Source: Ehretia macrophylla
Lineage: Eukaryota; Streptophyta; Magnoliopsida; Boraginales; Ehretiaceae
Length of the DNA stretch: 64,000 bases
Assembly: GCA_037974665.1 (NCBI GenBank)
Contig: CM075766.1
Span: 47,977,569-48,041,568 of the forward strand
Reading direction: 5' to 3'
Under the pieces are notes generated by a model. That model was not told where the DNA came from and did no database searches. It saw only the letters and a list, made by a program, of their open reading frames with translations. Below, piece after piece: positions 1 to 11,546 of the stretch (its first letter is position 1; each line of letters opens with the position of its first letter). The translations under genes were made by a program, and so were the position numbers.

Positions 1-754
1 CTATTTCTCGTTCCCCCTCGCTGAGTTCATAAGGACTCACCATCTTTTATCATCTTAGGTGAAGAAGATCAAGAATAGGTACCTGAGGACGATGTGCCTA
101 ACGATGATTCCTTGAAGTGATTGCCTGTCCTATGTGCTTTGCGTGATTATGGCTATTCGTGAACTATGCTACTTGAAGACTATTTCTTTTCATGTTGCTC
201 AATGTTTGTAATGTAAAAGACCCCCGTTGTAATTTGGGGTCTAATTTTGGTTTGTACTGATGTTAACTAGACAGACACTAGACACTACTATGGTCATTTT
301 GCTATTATTACTGCTAGTACCTATAATAGGATTATGAAGTATTAGGTAAGGGCTAAGTAAAATGAACCAACCAAATCTTAAGTAGGTACTCGCTATTAAG
401 CTAAGATAAATAGGTATTTTTCTAACGAGGTTTAACAAACAAACGAGACATAGTATCATGCTAGGTTATTAATCAAACGTAACATCGAGATAGTTAGTAG
501 GCGTTTCAATTGATGGTAAATAGTAATCCTAGTTGGAAATGAAATTGAGATTGAAAAATTTGAGGCGTTTAGAGAATTAGGTCAAACCAAATAGCCCAAT
601 TACAGCCGTTATGCTGCCGGTTTTCTGAAATTTTTTTGGAGTTTAGGCTAAAACATTAAGTGTTAAATCTTCATAAACAGTTAATTATGTGATATGATCT
701 GAATGTTTAGATCACACCCTAGTTTAACCTTATAGGCCGGGTTGGGGCGTGACA
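1..754 (+). repeat. 5' LTR, last 754 bases, of the Tekay-like element
   Basis: Aligns with the end of the 3' LTR at about 11966-12716 and ends in the same GGGGCGTGACA terminus. The upstream part of this LTR, about 2.8 kb, lies outside the window. Confidence 0.93.
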
Positions 755-1027
755 CCTTATAAGAATAAGAATGGTATCAGAGCTTAGATTGCTTAAGCTG
801 GGTTTAACTCTCAGACCATGGATAGAGCCCTAAGATAATTAGGATGACTTGTTTATATGTTATTGTGTGATAATGTTAAATGTGCTTTCTATGTTCTATG
901 TGCTTAAGTGTTTAACATGTCTTAATTATTTCTAGAGTTATGTATCTATGTTATGTTGCATATCCTATGCATTAAATTCTTATTTGTCATACTTCAATAA
1001 ATTGTGCATCGTAATCTGTGCCTATAG
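755..1027 (+). other. Untranslated leader between 5' LTR and gag
   Basis: A 273-base leader holding the primer-binding site 17 bases after the LTR end. I see no other feature. It ends at the gag ATG at 1028. Confidence 0.75.
772..783 (+). other. Primer-binding site, initiator-Met tRNA type
   Basis: TGGTATCAGAGC is the usual plant LTR-retrotransposon sequence complementary to the 3' end of initiator methionine tRNA, which primes minus-strand synthesis. Its 17-base distance from the LTR is longer than usual. Confidence 0.85.
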
Positions 1028-1185
1028 ATGGCTGGCCCTAGTACCCGCACTACTAATAGGAGCGGTGAACCCCAAGAGACCGGAAATGCCTATCAAACTA
1101 ATCCCGGTATATCTATGTTTAACATGATGGCAAATGCCATGGATCGCGTATCACGAGTGATGGAGCGCCAAGATGCACGTGAGGC

Positions 1186-1205
1186 CAACAACAACAACAA
1201 CAACA
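1186..1205 (+). repeat. AAC trinucleotide microsatellite inside gag
   Basis: About 6.5 units of AAC encode a short asparagine run between the start of Gag and its capsid domain. Confidence 0.85.
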
Positions 1206-2128
1206 GGAATGATGGTAACCATGGGAGACATAGCAGAATGAGGGATTTTCTTGACTTTCGCCCATCCAAATTCCACAGGGAAGCTGATGATGAGAAAGCA
1301 GATGCTTGGCTGTCCGAGATCGAGAAGATTTTCAGGCCACTTGATTATACTGATGAAGAAAAAGTGGAGTTTGCTGTGTTTCTGTTGCACGGTGATGCCG
1401 AGCATTGGTGGTACACTGTAGAGGCACTGTGGGAAACTGATCAGACACCTCGCTTGTGGGGTAATTTCGTTAAGGCATTCAAGAAGAAATATGTACCTGC
1501 AGTTTCCAAGTAGAGGCGGATCGAGGAGTTCATGCACTTGACCCAGGGTAACATGACGGTGGCCCAGTACGAGGCTCGTTTTGACCGACTGTCCTGTTAT
1601 GCTCAATATATGGTTAGTACTCTGAAGGCGAAGATGTGGAAATTTACGACTGGATTGAGGCTAGAGATTCAGGACCAGTTGGCTTCTCATGACTTCGATA
1701 CCTATTCTGCTCTCTTTGCTGCTGCCTCTCGAGTTGAGAAGAGGAAACTAGATAGAGTCGGTTTGAGTCAGCCGAACAAGAAACCATACCAGCCTCCAGG
1801 TCAGCAGAGGAAATTCCAGGGCCAGAGTCGTAGTCAGGGCCAGAGCCAGAACAGACCAGTGAATAACTGTGGCCCGACTAAAGCGCCATCAGCCTCTTCC
1901 ACCCGCGGATCTACAGGTAGTTCACCTACTACTCAGTCTGTCAACTGTTCTTACTGTGACAAGAAGGGTCATACCGAGGCCCAGTGCTGGAAGAAGTTAG
2001 GACGATGTATAAGATGTGGTAGTGATCAGCATCAGATCAAGGATTGCCCTAAACGGCAGGTAGGACAGAATCAGGGTAAATCAGCTGGTAGAGGCAAGAC
2101 TCCAGTTCTTAGAGTTCAAGCTCGAGCC

Positions 2129-2560
2129 TATGCTATTGAGTGCGAGGAGATTCCAGATGAGACCGTTGTTGTTGAAGGTACATTCTTCATACTGAATCAA
2201 CCTGTTAGGGTGCTAATTGATCCGGGTGCTACTCATTCATTTATTACTCCCCTGTATGTGCAACGTGTAAAACTGAAAGTTGTATGTTTGCCATACGAAG
2301 TAGAAGTTGGTACTCCGATGGGTTCTAAACTCGTTACTAGCTCAGCTTGTAAAGCATGTAAAATCCAAATTAAGGATAGAGAATTCTCAGCCAATCTTAT
2401 TGTATTACCTTTCCGAGACTATGAAGTCATTTTAGGGATGGACTGGCTAGCAAAACATCATGTCCAACTAGATTGCCGGACGAAGATTATAACGTTCCGG
2501 GTACCTGGTCAACCAATACTGGAGGTAATGGGTCGAAGAGATTTCACCGAGAGTTCTATC
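2129..2560 (+). other. Aspartic protease domain with altered active site
   Basis: A retropepsin-like region reads [14 protein letters not shown], with the catalytic aspartate codon at 2219-2221. The motif in this family is D-[S/T]-G; here the middle residue is proline (CCG at 2222-2224). A downstream ILGMDWL motif, typical of gypsy proteases, is intact. The Ser/Thr helps position the catalytic aspartate, so a Pro should impair cleavage. Domain edges are approximate. Confidence 0.82.
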
Positions 2561-2685
2561 ATTTCATCTACGAAAGTAGTGAAGTCCTTGAGAAAAGGGT
2601 GTAGCGGATACTTAGCTTACCTCATCAACAAGCCGTCGGATAAAGCTAAGTTGGAGGAGATGCCAGTGATCAAAGACTATGCGGA

Positions 2686-3460
2686 TGTGTTTCCAGAAGA
2701 ATTACCCAGTTTACCCCCAAATCGGGAGATCGAGTTCATTATAGAGCTACTGCCTGGCACCCTGTCGATATCTAAAGCTCCCTATCGTATGGCACGGACC
2801 GAGCTACAAGAATTGAAGGACCAATTGCAAGGATTGTTGAAGAAGGGGTTTGTTCAACCGAGTTCTTCACCGTGGGGTGCACCAGTTCTATTTGTAAATA
2901 ATAAAGACAGAACGCTGAGGCTATGCATCGATTATCGAGGATTGAACCAAGTGACTGTCAAGAATAAATACCCACTTCCACTGATCGACGAGCTATTTGA
3001 TCAACTTCAGGGAGCCAAAGTGTATTCGAAACTCGACTTGAGGCAAGGGTACTATCAGTTGCGGATCAAAAAGGAAGATGTGCCTAAAACGGATTTTAGG
3101 ACAAGATATGGGCATTATGAATATGTGGTGATGCCATTTGGACTAACTAATGCCCCTGCATCTTTTATGGATTTGATGCACAGGGTGTTTCAACCCTACT
3201 TGGACCAATTTGTGGTGATCTTCATTGATGATATTTTGGTATACTCGAAATCCGAGGCGGAGCATGAACAACATCTGCGGTTGGTACTGCAGAAACTTCG
3301 AGAGCATCAATTGTATGCAAAGTTTAGCAAGTGTGAATTTTGGTTGCAACAGATTGCATTTTTGGGGCATATCATATCCCAAGAGGGAATAGCGGTGGAT
3401 CCAGCAAAGATAGAAGCAGTGATGTCTTGGAAGAAGTCGGAGAATGTTACGGAGATTCGG
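2686..3460 (+). other. Reverse transcriptase domain
   Basis: Contains [10 protein letters not shown], the [14 protein letters not shown] block with its catalytic Asp, the [12 protein letters not shown] block and the FIDD catalytic box at 3221-3232 (the gypsy version of YVDD), then AFLGHIIS and the [12 protein letters not shown] connection. All catalytic aspartates are present and there is no stop inside the domain. It is the best-preserved part of the element. Confidence 0.93.
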
Positions 3461-3718
3461 AGTTTTCTTGGTCTAGCCGGCTATTATCGGAGATTCGTGA
3501 AGGATTTCTCTAAGATTGCAGGACCGCTTATAAAGCTTACTCAAAAGAAAACAAAGTTCGTGTGGGATGATAAGTGTGAGAATTGCTTTCAAGAGTTGAA
3601 GAAAAGATTGACTACTGCACCTGTTCTTGCATTGCCTGAAGGAAGTCAAGGTTTTGTAATCTACAGCGATGCTTCGAAGGAAGGATTGGGTTGTGTGCTG
3701 ATGCAAAATGGAAGAGTG
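3461..3718 (+). other. RNase H domain, N-terminal part, interrupted
   Basis: The connection and the beginning of RNase H are readable, including [13 protein letters not shown] with the first catalytic Asp. The domain stops where the nested LTR begins and resumes at 7272 in the same codon phase once one copy of the 5-base duplication is discounted. Confidence 0.88.
3714..3718 (+). repeat. Target-site duplication GAGTG, left copy
   Basis: GAGTG directly precedes the nested LTR and is repeated exactly at 7267-7271. Confidence 0.92.
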
Positions 3719-6700
3719 TGTCACGCCCCAACCCGGCCTATAAGGCTAGACTAGGGTGTGATCTAAACATTCAGGTCATATCACATACTTAATCGTTTAT
3801 GAAGATTTAACACTTAATGTTTTGGCCTAAACTCCAAGGTTTTTCCGGAAAACCGGCAGCATAACAGCTGTAAATGGGCTCTTTGGTTTGACCTAATTCT
3901 CTAAATGCCTCAAATTTTTTTCTAATCTCAAGTTTCATTTCCAACTAGGATTACTATTTAACATCAATTGAAATGCCTATTGGTTATCTCGATGTCTCGT
4001 TTGATTTATAACCTAGCATGATACTATGTCTCGTTTGTTTGTTTATCCTCGTTACAAAAGTACCTGTTGATCTTAGCTTAATAGCGAGTACCTGTTTAAG
4101 ATTGGATAGGTTCATTTACTTAGTCCTTAACTAATACGTCATAACCTATGATAGATACTAGCGATAATAATAGCAAACGATCATAGTGGTGTCTAGTGTC
4201 TGTCTAGTTAATATCAGTACAAACCAAAATTAGACCCCAAATTACAATGAGGATCTTTTACATTACAACATCAAGCAACATAAAAGGAAATAGTTTTCAA
4301 GTAGCATAAAGTTCACAAGTAGCCATAAGCACACAAACAGGCAATCACTCCAAGGATTCATCGTTAGGCACACCGTCCTCGGGTACCTGTTCTGGATCTT
4401 CTTCACCTGAGATGATAAAAGAGGGTAAGTCCTTATGAACTCAGTGAGGGGGAACGAGAAACAGGTTTTGAAACTCATTTTCCAATTCAACTTATGAAAA
4501 TCCTTTTGCAAGCATGAATATAATAATAATATAAAGTAACGGAACATAAATACCAGTCTTTCCTCCCTGAGGTTCTCTAGGAACCAAGCGAGAGTACTTA
4601 TACACATAGTAAAAAGGATACAATGAGCTTTTGCTCTCAAATCAGTTCCAGAATCAGTTGTTGCGGCTGACTTCAAATCATCCCCTTAACACGCCAGGTG
4701 GGTATACTTCGGATGTACTCCAAAATCCTACGACCCAACTCTCCGAGGAAGTCTAGCCCCCAAGCGAGAGAGGGAATGGGACCATGGTAGTCACGGGTGC
4801 ACCGGCAAGCCCGATGCCGCCCGGTGTGCGTGATCGCTACCATGCCGACAGGAAAGGTTGCAACCTTGTATGCACTGCACATTTATGACATTTAATATAT
4901 CACATTAGAAGGACAACAAAGTAGGTTACCTCCGGATAGTTATAAGATTGCACTTAGACAAGTAAACAAGCGAGGCACGGATAGACAAGTAATTTCACTT
5001 GAAAAGCTCATGGAGTTATACGAACATTAAACAGAAAGCCGTGTAACGCACATAAATCAAGTCATATAACTCAATTCAAGTCCACGTAATCAAATAATAA
5101 GATTATATAACATGCAACAACATCTACGTGGGCTCGGATGCAAGAAAAGCCTATTTGTCAACATGCAATGGTCAAAATCACATTTAGGACTATAAGGGCA
5201 TCTACAGGCAGCCTACTAAGCATATAATTCCACACAATATCTAAATGATCAACACTTAGCAAGACTACCTAGTCATTAGGGTTTCCATTTCGTGCATATC
5301 CGTGCAATTTAAGCCCCAAACCAATTCAAAATCAATCTCAAGCCATGCATCATTTAATTCAACATCCTCAAACATTCAAAACAGCCCACACAACATCACA
5401 AGGCTTCAATCCCAAGCATTTATTTCAACAAGAGAAGTTACAACAATTTTTCTAAGCATAACACTAAGTGAAACCCTTACTGCAATAGGCTGTATTCTCA
5501 CAATCATTAAGATAAGCAAACAATCTCCAATTCCAGTGAATAAGATGTCAAATTTTACGAAGTGAACTAAAATCAGAAACAAACCTTGCATCATTTGGAG
5601 TTCGGAATCATTAGTTATAGCCGAAACTGTGGGATAGCACAAAACTGTCCAGATTTGCACACATTTCGATCGTTGATGTTTTTGAGGTTCTTAGGGTCAG
5701 ATTCAGCCTTAGCCCATTTCTGACAAAAATGTCCAGAACTGAAAAATATAGTAGAAAACCAAATTTCATGCATTTTGGATATCATTTACTAAGTCAAGTC
5801 TGGTTCGTTCTACAAGGTCAGTGCATCTGCCAAAACCTGCTTCATTTTTCCAGATTTCCAGATTTGGACACATTTTAATGATTTGCCATTTTGAGGACCT
5901 TACAGTCGAAATTAGCTTTGGCCTATTTCTGTTAAAAATGTTCAAAACTGGCAAAACTAGTCACCTACCAAGTTTCATGCATTTTCAACATCATTTTCCT
6001 AGCCCAACTTACCTCGAAACAACTGGTCAGAGAGCTGTCACATAATCCGACTTCACCTATCATCACTTTCAATGCAAGATCTTGCCATGCATGGTTGTAA
6101 AAGCTTATGAACGAACATATAACTCAAGTACAGAAGCAAAGACATACATTTATGAGCATGCATGTGGATTTTTGAAGGATTTTCAAAAGGTTTTAGCCCT
6201 TACCTTAGCAATCAACCAAGAAGATGCACAAAAACTTGTTGAAGTACAAACTTCTTCTTCTTCTTTTTAGCCGAGATTCCAACTTGGTTTTCTCTATTTT
6301 TCCTAGCTTAGTGACCAAGCTCTTAGTACATGCATGAGGTTAGAACAAGAAGAAAAGAAATGGAAGCTTAGTAACTCACCTAGGGCCGAAATGAAGACTC
6401 AAGGAGCATGCATGTGTGATTTCCGCATCCTAGCTAGTTTGGTCGAGCCTCTTGCTTGTTGCTTGCCTTGATCAACTATGGTGTGATTAAGATGAGCTAT
6501 GGAGGCAACAATGTTCAGCTAGGGCCGAGAGAGAGAGAGAAAGAAGATTGAGGAAGAAAGAGGAAATGACAAAAAAAAAATGAAGGCCTTTGCAACTTTG
6601 ATGAGCATGTCGGCCTTGAGCTTGATGATTCAGATTTTTGTGTCTTCAAGGTGTGATTTTAAAATGCTAGCATGGGCAAAGGTTGTTTGGTCAAGCAAGG

Positions 6701-7266
6701 TGAAGAAATTGAGGTGGTATTGAGCTATTTTTTAAGCATTGATAAGTGTTTTTGTGTCATGCCTTGTCTAGAATCAATTTGAATTTAGCATGCGTGCAAA
6801 GACACCTCCTAGTGGTCGGCCAAGGCTATACAAATTCTGAATTTTTGTCAACTATTGGAGTATTATTTAATTGTGTGTTGGAAGTGCAAAAAGAATAAGG
6901 AATAAAGAATGAAGAAAGTTTAGTGTTTAGTGAATTTTTGTCTTCTAGTGAGTTGAATTAGGATTATAATATTGATAGTGGAGTTTTTAGGATTTTTTAA
7001 TAGTCTAGTGCTTTGTGTAAGATGCTTTCTTGATTAGCGTGAGGGCACAATTTCCTAGGTCTAGGGCACGTACTACGAGGTAGTACACGAACTACGAGAC
7101 GAACACACGTTTTTCAAATAAATGCACGCAACCCTAAATAAATGCACATAATTCAATGCATGGCACATAAAACGAACACAATTCTCGAACCTAGGTCAAG
7201 GTACGCAAATCTAGGTTAGGGCACACGAAATGAGGTATCGCACACAAATCGAGGTCGGGCCTCACA
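3719..7266 (-). mobile_element. Solo LTR of the Tekay-like family nested in pol
   Basis: A 3548-bp LTR in antisense orientation. It begins TGTCACGCCCC and ends GGGCCTCACA, the reverse complement of the termini of the 3' LTR at 9136-12716, and is related to it along its whole length. There is no internal region or second LTR. Perfect flanking GAGTG copies show an ordinary integration later reduced to a solo LTR by LTR-LTR recombination. ORFs inside are incidental apart from the conserved 69-codon frame at 4673-4882 (minus strand). The rest of this stretch holds no gene. Confidence 0.93.
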
Positions 7267-7271
7267 GAGTG
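7267..7271 (+). repeat. Target-site duplication GAGTG, right copy
   Basis: Exact repeat of 3714-3718. The pol reading frame resumes with ATT at 7272. Confidence 0.92.
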
Positions 7272-7769
7272 ATTGCATATGCTTCTAGAAAACTGAAGCC
7301 ATATGAATTGAACTACCCGACGCATGATTTTTAATTAGCGGCTATTGTGTTAGCACTCAAGAAATGGAGGCATTATCTGTAGGGTAATAAGTTTGAGGTA
7401 TTTACTGATCACAAGAGCTTGAAATACTTGTTCTCTCAAAAAGAGTTGAATATGAGGCAAAGGCGGTGGATGGAGCTTTTGGATGATTATAACTGTACAA
7501 TCAATTATGTGCCCGGTAAAGCGAATGTAGTTGCAGATGCTTTAAGTAGGAAAGCAAGCATGGAAAAACTGGAAGTCAAGGTGCAAGAGTTGTTGGAGGA
7601 AGCATTTTTGTGGAAACCACAATTGACTCGTAAAGGGTTACTTTTTGCCACTACGCAAGTTCAATCGATCTTGTTATCTGAGTTACGAGAGGCTCAACAG
7701 AAGGACCAACAATTTCAGAAGATTAAAGAAAGCAACACAGATTTCAAGTTTCATGATGATGTTATTTAG

Positions 7770-8850
7770 AGGTTTAGGAATCGAATTTGTGTTCCCAATG
7801 AGCCAGAGCTGAAAAAGAAGATTCTTGAAGAAGCCCATAATTCAAGATACACTATTCACCCCGGCAGAAAAAAGATGTACTGGGATTTGAAGCAATACTA
7901 TTGGTGGAAAAACATGAAGAGAGAGATTGCGGAGTTTGTGGCACGGTGTTTGACTTGCCAGAGAGTCAAAGCGGAACATCAACGACTAGCAGGTTTACTT
8001 CAGCCATTAGAGATTCCTCAATGGAAATGGGAACATATAACTATGGAATTTGTTATGGACCTGCCCAGGTCACAAAAGAGTCATGACGCCGTTTGGGTCA
8101 TTGTGGATAGATTGACTAAGTCGGCGCACTTTTTACCGATGAACAAGGAGGATAGTCCTAAGAAATTAGGAGATATGTATGTAGCAGAGATTGTAAGATT
8201 GCACGGGATGCCTGTGAGTATTGTGTCGGATAGGGATCCTCGTTTTACTTCCCGATTTTGGAAGAGATTGCAAGAAGCTTTGGGAACGAAGTTGAGTTTC
8301 AGCACGGCTTATCACCCTCAGACTGACGGACAATCGGAGAGAACTATTCAGATTCTGAAGGATATGCTGAGGGCGTGTGTTTTAGATTTCGAAAAAGGTT
8401 GGGAGAAATATTTGTCTCTAGCGGAGTTCGCTTATAATAATAGTTATCAGGCCACTATCGGGATGGCCGCATTTGAGGTATTGTATGGACATAAGTGTCG
8501 ATCCCTAACTTACTGAGATGAAGTAGGTGAGATGAAGACTTTTGACCCGACCTTTCTACCTGAACTTATGAAGACTGTTGATAACATCTACCTCATCCGG
8601 AAACGGATGCTTACCGCCCAAAGCAGGCAGAAGAGTTATGCAGACCGACGGAGACGGAGCCTAGAGTTTGAGGTTGGTGACAAGATGTTCTTGAAGATAT
8701 CACCTCGGAAGGGACTGATTAAACACGGCAAGGGTGAAAAGTTGAGCTTGAGGTTTGTAGGACCATTTGAGGTAATTGAGAAGGTTGGCAAGTTGGCGTA
8801 TCGCTTGGCACTACCCCAAAACCTCTCCAATATTCACGACGTCTTTCATG
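7770..8850 (+). other. Integrase domain (HHCC, DDE core, GPF/Y), one catalytic residue changed
   Basis: The zinc-binding HHCC residues are at 7836, 7857, 7947 and 7956. In the core, the second Asp (8229, in VSDRDPRF) and the Glu (8337, in DGQSERTIQ) are separated by 35 residues, as in DD35E integrases. The position of the first catalytic Asp, in the WEHITMxF block, reads Glu (GAA at 8046-8048), which should weaken or abolish strand transfer. The C-terminal FVGPFEVIEKVGKLAYRLALP stretch (about 8755-8817) is the GPF/Y module. A TGA at 8514 splits the domain. Confidence 0.88.
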
Positions 8851-8939
8851 TTTCAATGCTACGGAAGTATCATCCTGATCCGTCGCATATCTTGGAGCCA
8901 GACCTGTTGCAGCTTCGGGAGAACTTGTCTTACGAGGAG

Positions 8940-9095
8940 AAGCCCATTTGGATCCTAGACCAGCAAGATCGGGAGTTACGCAACTAAACTATGCCGATGG
9001 TGAAGGTGCTGTGGGATCATCATGGAGTTGAAGAAGCAACGTGGGAAAGGCGAGACCAGATGGAGCAGCAATATCCAGCTTTATTTCAAAGGTAA
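8940..9095 (+). other. Chromodomain-like C-terminal tail
   Basis: After the GPF/Y module comes KPIWILDQQDRELRN, a stop at 8985, and then a short segment with KVLWDHHGVEEATWE. In chromoviruses of the Tekay/Del lineage this place holds a degenerate chromodomain thought to steer integration toward heterochromatin. That fits the location in a satellite array, but targeting by this copy is inference. Confidence 0.7.
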
Positions 9096-9135
9096 TATTG
9101 AATTTCGGGACGAAATTCTTTTAAGGAGAGGAGGA
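9096..9135 (+). other. 3' untranslated stretch with polypurine tract
   Basis: The polypurine tract AAGGAGAGGAGGA (9123-9135) lies directly against the TG of the 3' LTR and would prime plus-strand synthesis. It follows TTCTTTT, the same context as in the LARD at 17233-17249. Confidence 0.88.
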
Positions 9136-9822
9136 TGTGAGGCCCAACCTCGATTTGCATGAGATACCTCGTTTCGTGTGCCCTAATCTAGATTTGCATG
9201 CCTTGACCTAGGTTTAAGAATTTTGTTCGTTTTGTGTGCCATGCATTGAATTACGTGCATTCATTTAGGATTGTGTGCATTTACTAGAAAAACGTGCATT
9301 CGTCTGGTAGTTCGTGTCCTACCTCGTAGTGCGTGCCCTAGACCTAGGAAAGCGTGGCCTCACGCTAATCAAGAAAGCATCTTGCACGAAGCACTAGGTC
9401 ATTAATTAATCCTACAAAATCCACTAACTATTATAAAATTACTAATTCAACCCATTAGAAGACAAAATCTCACAAAAAGCTAGACATTCCTTATTCTTTA
9501 TTCCTTATTCTTTTTGCACTTTCAACACACAATTAAATAATGCTCAAAAGATGACAAAAAAATCAGATTTTTGATGCCTTGGCTGACCACCACATGAGTT
9601 TTGTGCTTGCTTGCTCAATTCAATTTAATTCTAGACAACTTATGACAATTCTATGACACAAATGCATAAACAAATTATCTCAAAAACCTCCCAAAAGCTT
9701 CCAAATCTCGACAATGCTTCCTTGCCCATGCTATGAAGTTCAAAATACATCTTGAAGACACACAAAAAGCTGAAATTTTGCTGCCCAAGGCCGAACATGC
9801 TTCATCAATTGCAAGGCTTTTG

Positions 9823-9896
9823 TTTTTTTTTTCATTTCTCTCATTTTTCCTCTCATTCTTCTCTCTCTCCCTCTCATTCTTCTCTCTCTCTTTCTC
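9823..9896 (+). repeat. Polypyrimidine/CT-rich tract in the LTR
   Basis: A T-run followed by CTCTCTCT-type repeats. The matching purine tract is in the antisense copies, for example near 6528-6560. Such tracts are common in plant LTR promoters, but a role here is only possible. Confidence 0.75.
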
Positions 9897-11546
9897 GGCC
9901 TTGGCTGAGTTCCTTCACCTCATAGCTCATCTTCATCACTCCATAGTTAATCAAGACAAGCAACATGCAAAGAAACTCGCCCAAGCTAGCTAGGATGCAA
10001 GAATCACACATGCATGCTCCTTGAGTCACCATTTCAGCCTTGGTGAGTTTACTAGCTTCCATTCCTTTTCTTCTTGTTCTAACCACATGCATGTACTAAG
10101 AACTTGGCCACTAAGCTAGGAAAAATAGAGAAATCTGAGTTGGAGTCTCGGCTAAGCAAGGAAGAAGAAGAAATTTGTGCTTCATCAAGTTTTGTGCATC
10201 TTCTTGTTGATTTGCTAAGGTGAGGGCTAAAACCTTTTGAAAATCCTTAAAAAATCCACATGCATGCTCTTAAATGTATGTCCTTGCTTCTGTACTTGAG
10301 TTATTTGTGTGTTCATAAGCTTTTACAACCATGCATGGCAAGATTTTGGCTTGAAGATGATGATAGATGAAATCGGGTTTGATGACAGCTCTCTGTCTTG
10401 TTGTTGCGAGGTGAGTTTGGCTAGGCAAATGATGCTGAAAATGCATGAAAATTGGTAGGTAACTATTTTTTCCAGTTTTGAACATTTTATGCAGAAATAG
10501 GACAAATCTAATTTTGACTCTAAGGTCCTCAAAATGACAAATCATTAAAATGTGTCCAAATCTGGAAGTCTGGGAAAAATGAAGCAGGTTTTGGCAGATG
10601 CACTGACCTTGTGAAACGAACCAGTTTTGACTTAGTAAATGATGTTAAAAATGCATGAAATTTTGTGTGCTGCTATATTTTTCAGTTCTGGACATTTGTG
10701 TCAGAAATGGACTAAGGCTAAATCTGACCCTAAGGACCTCAAAAACGACAATTATCGAAATGTGTACAAATCTGGACAGTTTTGTGCAATCCCACTGTTT
10801 TGGCTATAACTATTGATCTCGGACTTCAAATGATGCAAGGTTTTTTCTGATTTTAGTTCACTTCTTAAGATTTAATTTGACATCTTATTCACTGGAAATG
10901 GAGATTGTTTGCTTGCCTTAATGATTGTGAGAAAACAGCCTATTGCATTAAGGGTTTCACTTTGTGTTATGCTTAGAAAAATTGTTGTAACTTCTCTTGT
11001 TGAATTAAATGCTTGGGATTGTGGCTTTGGGATGTTGTGTGGACTGTTTTGAATACTTGGGGATGTTTGAATTAATTGATGTATGGCTTGAGATTGACTT
11101 TGAGTTGACTTAGGGCTTAATCGCACGGGTAAGCACGAAATGGAAACCCTAGTGACTAGGCGAACTTGATAAGTGTTGATCCTTTGAATATTGAGTGTAA
11201 TTATATGTTTAGTAGGCTGACCGTAGTTGCCTTATAGCCCTAAATGTGATTTTGATTCGTTGCATGTCGACAAATAGGCCTTTCTTGCATCCGAACCACG
11301 TAGATTGTTGTTGCATGTTGAATAACCTTATTATTTGATTTCATGGACGTTGAAATGAGTTATATGACCTGATTTACGTGCGTTACATGGCTGCCCGTTT
11401 AATGTTCATATAACTCCATATGCTTTTTAAGTGAAATTACTTGTCTAGTCGTGCCTCGCTTGTTTACTTGTCAATGTGCAATCTTATGACTGTCCGGAGG
11501 TAACTTACTTTGTTGTCCTCCTAATGTGATATATTAAATGTCATAA

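Larger units (their letters stand above)
1028..3718 (+). pseudogene. gag-pol, upstream part (capsid, zinc knuckles, protease, RT, start of RNase H)
   Basis: A single frame starts at ATG 1028 (MAGPSTRTTN) and runs to the nested LTR at 3719. Gag residues 75-245 contain a retrotransposon gag domain (LHGDAEHWWYTVEALWE region), followed by a Q/S/P-rich linker and two CCHC knuckles at about 1944-1988 and 2007-2049. Protease, reverse transcriptase and the start of RNase H follow. An amber codon at 1511-1513 cuts Gag after 161 codons, and the frame continues open beyond it. An Asn run from an AAC repeat lies near residues 54-59. Without readthrough the product would be only a truncated capsid. Family assignment is firm; function is very unlikely. 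Confidence 0.9.
7272..9095 (+). pseudogene. pol, downstream part (end of RNase H, integrase, chromodomain-like tail)
   Basis: Continues the gag-pol frame after the nested LTR. In-frame stops lie at 7332 (TAA), 7380 (TAG), 7767 (TAG), 8514 (TGA) and 8985 (TAA); the normal-looking end is TAA at 9093-9095. All pieces (7419-7769, 7875-8516, 8532-8987) share one phase, so damage is by substitution, not indel. RNase H ends with the [16 protein letters not shown] motif near 7501-7548. Integrase and a chromodomain-like tail follow. No functional product is expected. Confidence 0.9.

Noticed and set aside
5302..5565. Antisense ORF in the Tekay-like LTR, similar in copies at 10872-11126 (minus) and 33350-33556
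   Set aside because: In the fourth copy (near 59600) a one-base loss breaks the frame, starts and lengths differ, and it runs antisense to the element. Shared LTR descent explains the similarity.
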